DNA from: an uncultured Gammaproteobacteria bacterium
GTDB taxonomy: Bacteria; Pseudomonadota; Gammaproteobacteria; PS1; Pseudothioglobaceae
Assembly (NCBI GenBank): GCA_929200175.1
Contig: CAKMYR010000003.1
Span: 1 to 33,902 of the forward strand
DNA: 33,902 nt
Direction of reading: 5' to 3'
The translations under genes were made by a program, and so were the position numbers. Below, in pieces: positions 30,827-33,902 of this stretch. Each line of letters opens with the position of its first letter. Position 1 is the first letter of the stretch. The notes beneath the pieces are model-generated. The model was not told where the DNA came from and made no database searches. It saw nothing but the letters and a program-made list of their open reading frames with translations.

Positions 30827-31764
30827 AAATTAATCTTTAATACTTTAAAATGATTTTTTTCGTCCAATATAAATAATACAGATAAATTTAATCTTTTAGC
30901 TAAAATAGCAGCTTTTTGATACCCCATAGCTAAAATAGCTGTAGCATAAGCATCTGCAAGCATATTACTATTATGAATAACACTTACAGAAGATAAATCT
31001 GTTTTTGCTGGTAATCCATTATTTGGATTTAGTATGTGCGCATACTTTTTACCATCCCAAATAAAATAATTACGATAATCACCCGAAGTAGCTATGGTCT
31101 TATTTTTTAAATTTATATTGATTGGATTGCCAAAATTTAAAAATTCAACTCCAATTTTCCAGTCTTTGCCATAAGCTGCAACCTCACCTCCAATCTCTAC
31201 TATAAACTTATTTACTCCTTTTTTTAATAAAAATTTCACAATTTCATCAACAGCATAACCTTTAGCAATAGCTGATAAATTTATATGTATATCTTTTAAT
31301 TTTCTCACTTTTTTATCTGCTAATTGCAAGTTTTTAATCGAAGACAACTCTAAGGATTTTATTATTTGGTTTTTATTCGGCTTATCATTTACTTTATTAC
31401 TACCAAAGCCCCATATATCAATTAATCTACCAATACCAGGATCAAAAAAACCTTTTGTTTGTTTGTAAATTTGCTTTGAATTATGCAAAACAAAAAACAT
31501 ATCATCTGAAATATCTATCCATTCATTTATAGGCGCATTGTTAAGTTTTGATATCTCTGAATTTTTATCCCAATTGGAAAATATACTATTTATTTTAAGA
31601 AGTCTATTCTCAATATCTAATTTTTCAAGTTTAATATCAATAGTTTGAATAGAATAATTTGTCCCCATAGTTTTTCCTTTAATATAATAAGACTTTTCAC
31701 TATAATCTTGAAAAATTGAAAATATTAATATTAAAACTACTTTAAAAGCTATAATCGTATACAT
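30823..31764 (-). CDS. apbE: FAD:protein FMN transferase (ApbE family)
   Basis: GKTMGTNYSIQ, INLSAIAKGYAVDEIVKFL, VEIGGEVAAYGKDWKIGVE, ATSGDYRNYF, HILNPNNGLPAKTDLSSVSV, ADAYATAILAMG. ATG 31764 preferred over tracked 31971. Confidence 0.92.
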   Translation of the reverse strand: MYTIIAFKVVLILIFSIFQDYSEKSYYIKGKTMGTNYSIQTIDIKLEKLDIENRLLKINSIFSNWDKNSEISKLNNAPINEWIDISDDMFFVLHNSKQIYKQTKGFFDPGIGRLIDIWGFGSNKVNDKPNKNQIIKSLELSSIKNLQLADKKVRKLKDIHINLSAIAKGYAVDEIVKFLLKKGVNKFIVEIGGEVAAYGKDWKIGVEFLNFGNPININLKNKTIATSGDYRNYFIWDGKKYAHILNPNNGLPAKTDLSSVSVIHNSNMLADAYATAILAMGYQKAAILAKRLNLSVLFILDEKNHFKVLKINL

Positions 31765-32965
31765 GCTAAAATTTATATTGTGTTTATTATTTACAGCGTT
31801 ATTTTCTTTGCATGCAAATAATACCAAAGTATTAAATTTACAACCAAGTTTCAATGATTTATTACTAAAAATAAGAACCGAAGCCTTAAGTAAAGGAATA
31901 TCTGAAAAAACAATAGATGAAGCCTTAAATAATATAGTTATAGATGAAAAAGTATTAGAAAACTTTCTCAACCAAGCTGAATTTATTCTTAATTTCTGGA
32001 GTTACACAAATTCAAGAGTAAATGATTATCGCATAACAAAAGGTAAAGAGGCCTGGCTAGAAAACAAAGAAATACTAAAAAAAATATTTGATGAATACGG
32101 CGTTAATCCTGCCATTTTAGTAGCTTTTTGGGGCTTAGAAACTAATTACAGCAGAAATTTTGGCAACTTAAATGCAATTAGATCTTTAGTAACTCTTAGT
32201 TTTAATCAGCGTAGAAGTGAATTTTTCTTTAATGAATTAATAATCTTATTAAAACTAATTGACGAAGGGAAAATACCGCTTGAAGTAAAAGGCTCATGGG
32301 CTGGAGCATTAGGCAGTATGCAATTTTTACCTAGCAATATCATGCAATATGGTATTGATAAAAATAACGACAATAAAATAGATTTATGGAATAACAAAGA
32401 AGATATTTTTGCTAGTGCTTCTAATTTTTTACTATCTATTGGCTGGAATAAAGGAGAACGTTGGGGAAGAGAAGTAACAATACCAAAAAAATTTGACTAT
32501 AAATTATCTGGTTTAAAAATTAAAAAATCTATTAATGAGTGGAGTCTTATAGGCATAAAAAATGCAAAAGGCGAAGATCTACCAAAATCAGAAATAAAAG
32601 CCTCATTACTAATGCCAATGGGACATAAAGGGCCTGCTTTTTTAGTATATAACAATTTTCACACTATTTTAAAATGGAATAATTCAATTTTATATGCATT
32701 ATCAGTTGGATATTTATCTGATATTTTAATTAATTCAGTTAAATTAACCTCCAAGCCTATAATTGAACCATCTTTAAGTAAAGAAGATGTTCTTTTTATC
32801 CAAACTAAGCTTAATCATCTAGGATTTGACTCTGGCGAGCCAGATGGCATATCAGGCCCAAAAACTCGTGGCGCAACTAGATCTTATCAAAAAAATAATA
32901 ATTTGCCAGTTGATGGCTATGTAGGTTATGAATTATTACAAAGATTTAAAAATTTGGAACAATAA
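31763..32965 (+). CDS. Lytic murein transglycosylase (MltB family) with C-terminal peptidoglycan-binding domain
   Basis: Signal peptide; ILVAFWGLETNYSRNFG, KGSWAGALGSMQFLPSNIMQYGID, C-terminal LGFDSGEPDGISGPKTRGATRSYQKNNNLPVDGYVG. Confidence 0.92.
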   Translation: MLKFILCLLFTALFSLHANNTKVLNLQPSFNDLLLKIRTEALSKGISEKTIDEALNNIVIDEKVLENFLNQAEFILNFWSYTNSRVNDYRITKGKEAWLENKEILKKIFDEYGVNPAILVAFWGLETNYSRNFGNLNAIRSLVTLSFNQRRSEFFFNELIILLKLIDEGKIPLEVKGSWAGALGSMQFLPSNIMQYGIDKNNDNKIDLWNNKEDIFASASNFLLSIGWNKGERWGREVTIPKKFDYKLSGLKIKKSINEWSLIGIKNAKGEDLPKSEIKASLLMPMGHKGPAFLVYNNFHTILKWNNSILYALSVGYLSDILINSVKLTSKPIIEPSLSKEDVLFIQTKLNHLGFDSGEPDGISGPKTRGATRSYQKNNNLPVDGYVGYELLQRFKNLEQ

Positions 32966-33396
32966 TGGATGTTAAGACTTACTTAGGGTTTGATGTAGGC
33001 ACTAAAAAAACTGGTATTGCAATAGCAAATAGCTTAACCAATAAAGCTATTGGAATAAAAACTATAAATAATCATAAAAATGGAGCTATTAATTGGGATG
33101 ATTTTGACAAAATTATACATGCTAATAATATAAGCTTATTTATTGTAGGCTTAGCTTTGGATAAAAATTATCAACCACAAAAAATGACTTTTATAGCTAA
33201 ATCATTTGCTAAACAACTAACTAAAAGATATAACATTAAAACTGAATTTATAGATGAATATTTATCATCGTTTGACGCTAAAAAACAATTAAAATATAAT
33301 CATCATCACACAAATGCAGATCGCTCTGTAGTTGATAAGCAATCTTCACAATTAATATTGCAAACTTGGTTAAATGAAAAATTATTCAATAAATAA
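32965..33396 (+). CDS. ruvX: Putative Holliday junction resolvase-like protein YqgF/RuvX
   Basis: YLGFDVGTKKTGIAIANSLTNKAIGIKTI, FIDEYLSSFDAKK, ADRSVVDKQSSQLILQTWL; TAATG overlap with preceding stop. Confidence 0.92.
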   Translation: MDVKTYLGFDVGTKKTGIAIANSLTNKAIGIKTINNHKNGAINWDDFDKIIHANNISLFIVGLALDKNYQPQKMTFIAKSFAKQLTKRYNIKTEFIDEYLSSFDAKKQLKYNHHHTNADRSVVDKQSSQLILQTWLNEKLFNK

Positions 33397-33902
33397 TAAT
33401 ATCCAACTAAATAAAAATGGCGAATTAATTCATTTATTAGGATTACAAGGTCTTTCAAAAAAACAATTAACCAATATTATTCATTTTGCCAATACCTTTA
33501 TTGATAACAAAGGCAATCTAAAAAAATCAAAAGCATTAAAAGGTATGTCGATAGCTAATCTATTTTTTGAGCCATCAACCCGTACTAGAAATACCTTTGA
33601 AATTGCTGCAAAAAGAAGTAGTGCTAATGTTATTAATGTTGATTTAGCTAATTCTGCAACCAAGAAAAAAGAATCTTTGCTTGATACAATGTATACATTA
33701 CAGGCAATGCAAATAGATATGTTTGTTATTAGACACAAACAAAATGGACTACCTCATTATGTTGCTAATAATATTAATAATAATATAGCTATTTTAAATG
33801 CTGGAGATGGTGTTAATGCCCATCCAACTCAAGCTTTATTAGATATGCTAACTATCTATCAATATAAAAAAACTTTTACAAATTTATCAGTAGCTATTGT
33901 AG
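33374..33902 (+). CDS. pyrB: Aspartate carbamoyltransferase catalytic subunit, 3' truncated by the window edge (missed by the ORF track)
   Basis: Frame from ATG 33374: MKNYSINNNIQLNKNGELIHLLGLQGLSKKQLTNII...MSIANLFFEPSTRTRNTFEIAAKRSSANVINVD, then ...NAGDGVNAHPTQALLDMLTIYQYKK: carbamoyl-phosphate-binding motifs. Confidence 0.95.
   Translation, partial: MKNYSINNNIQLNKNGELIHLLGLQGLSKKQLTNIIHFANTFIDNKGNLKKSKALKGMSIANLFFEPSTRTRNTFEIAAKRSSANVINVDLANSATKKKESLLDTMYTLQAMQIDMFVIRHKQNGLPHYVANNINNNIAILNAGDGVNAHPTQALLDMLTIYQYKKTFTNLSVAIV

Noticed and set aside
33481-33738. Minus-strand 85-aa ORF
   Set aside because: Antisense to pyrB, which shows clear catalytic motifs on the plus strand.

Overview
This is an AT-rich window from a compact bacterial chromosome, probably gammaproteobacterial. 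Gene order resembles free-living or symbiotic sulfur-oxidiser-like lineages, but that is inference only. It is mostly housekeeping genes: hom(partial)-thrC-cysM; tatD-rluC-ubiA; mnmG-rsmG-AsmA-like; a tkt-gap-pgk-pyk-fba carbon-metabolism operon; tRNA-Met; coaE; a 2Fe-2S ferredoxin and a TlpA-like protein; divergent rsmI / yraN-dolP; metY-rimP-nusA-infB-rbfA-truB-purD-rnhB; gshB; apbE-rarA-crcB; and mltB-ruvX-pyrB(partial). I saw no mobile elements, CRISPR arrays or rRNA. The best candidates for something undescribed are: (1) an orphan cassette between fba and mnmG, made of a soluble 158-aa protein, a membrane 158-aa protein and a 32-codon small ORF missing from the ORF track; (2) two divergent gene pairs whose start codons overlap in a shared CATG, one with -10-like boxes embedded symmetrically in the opposing genes; and (3) an initiator tRNA with a predicted U1:U72 pair. 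All functional claims come from reading sequence and protein motifs; no database search was run.
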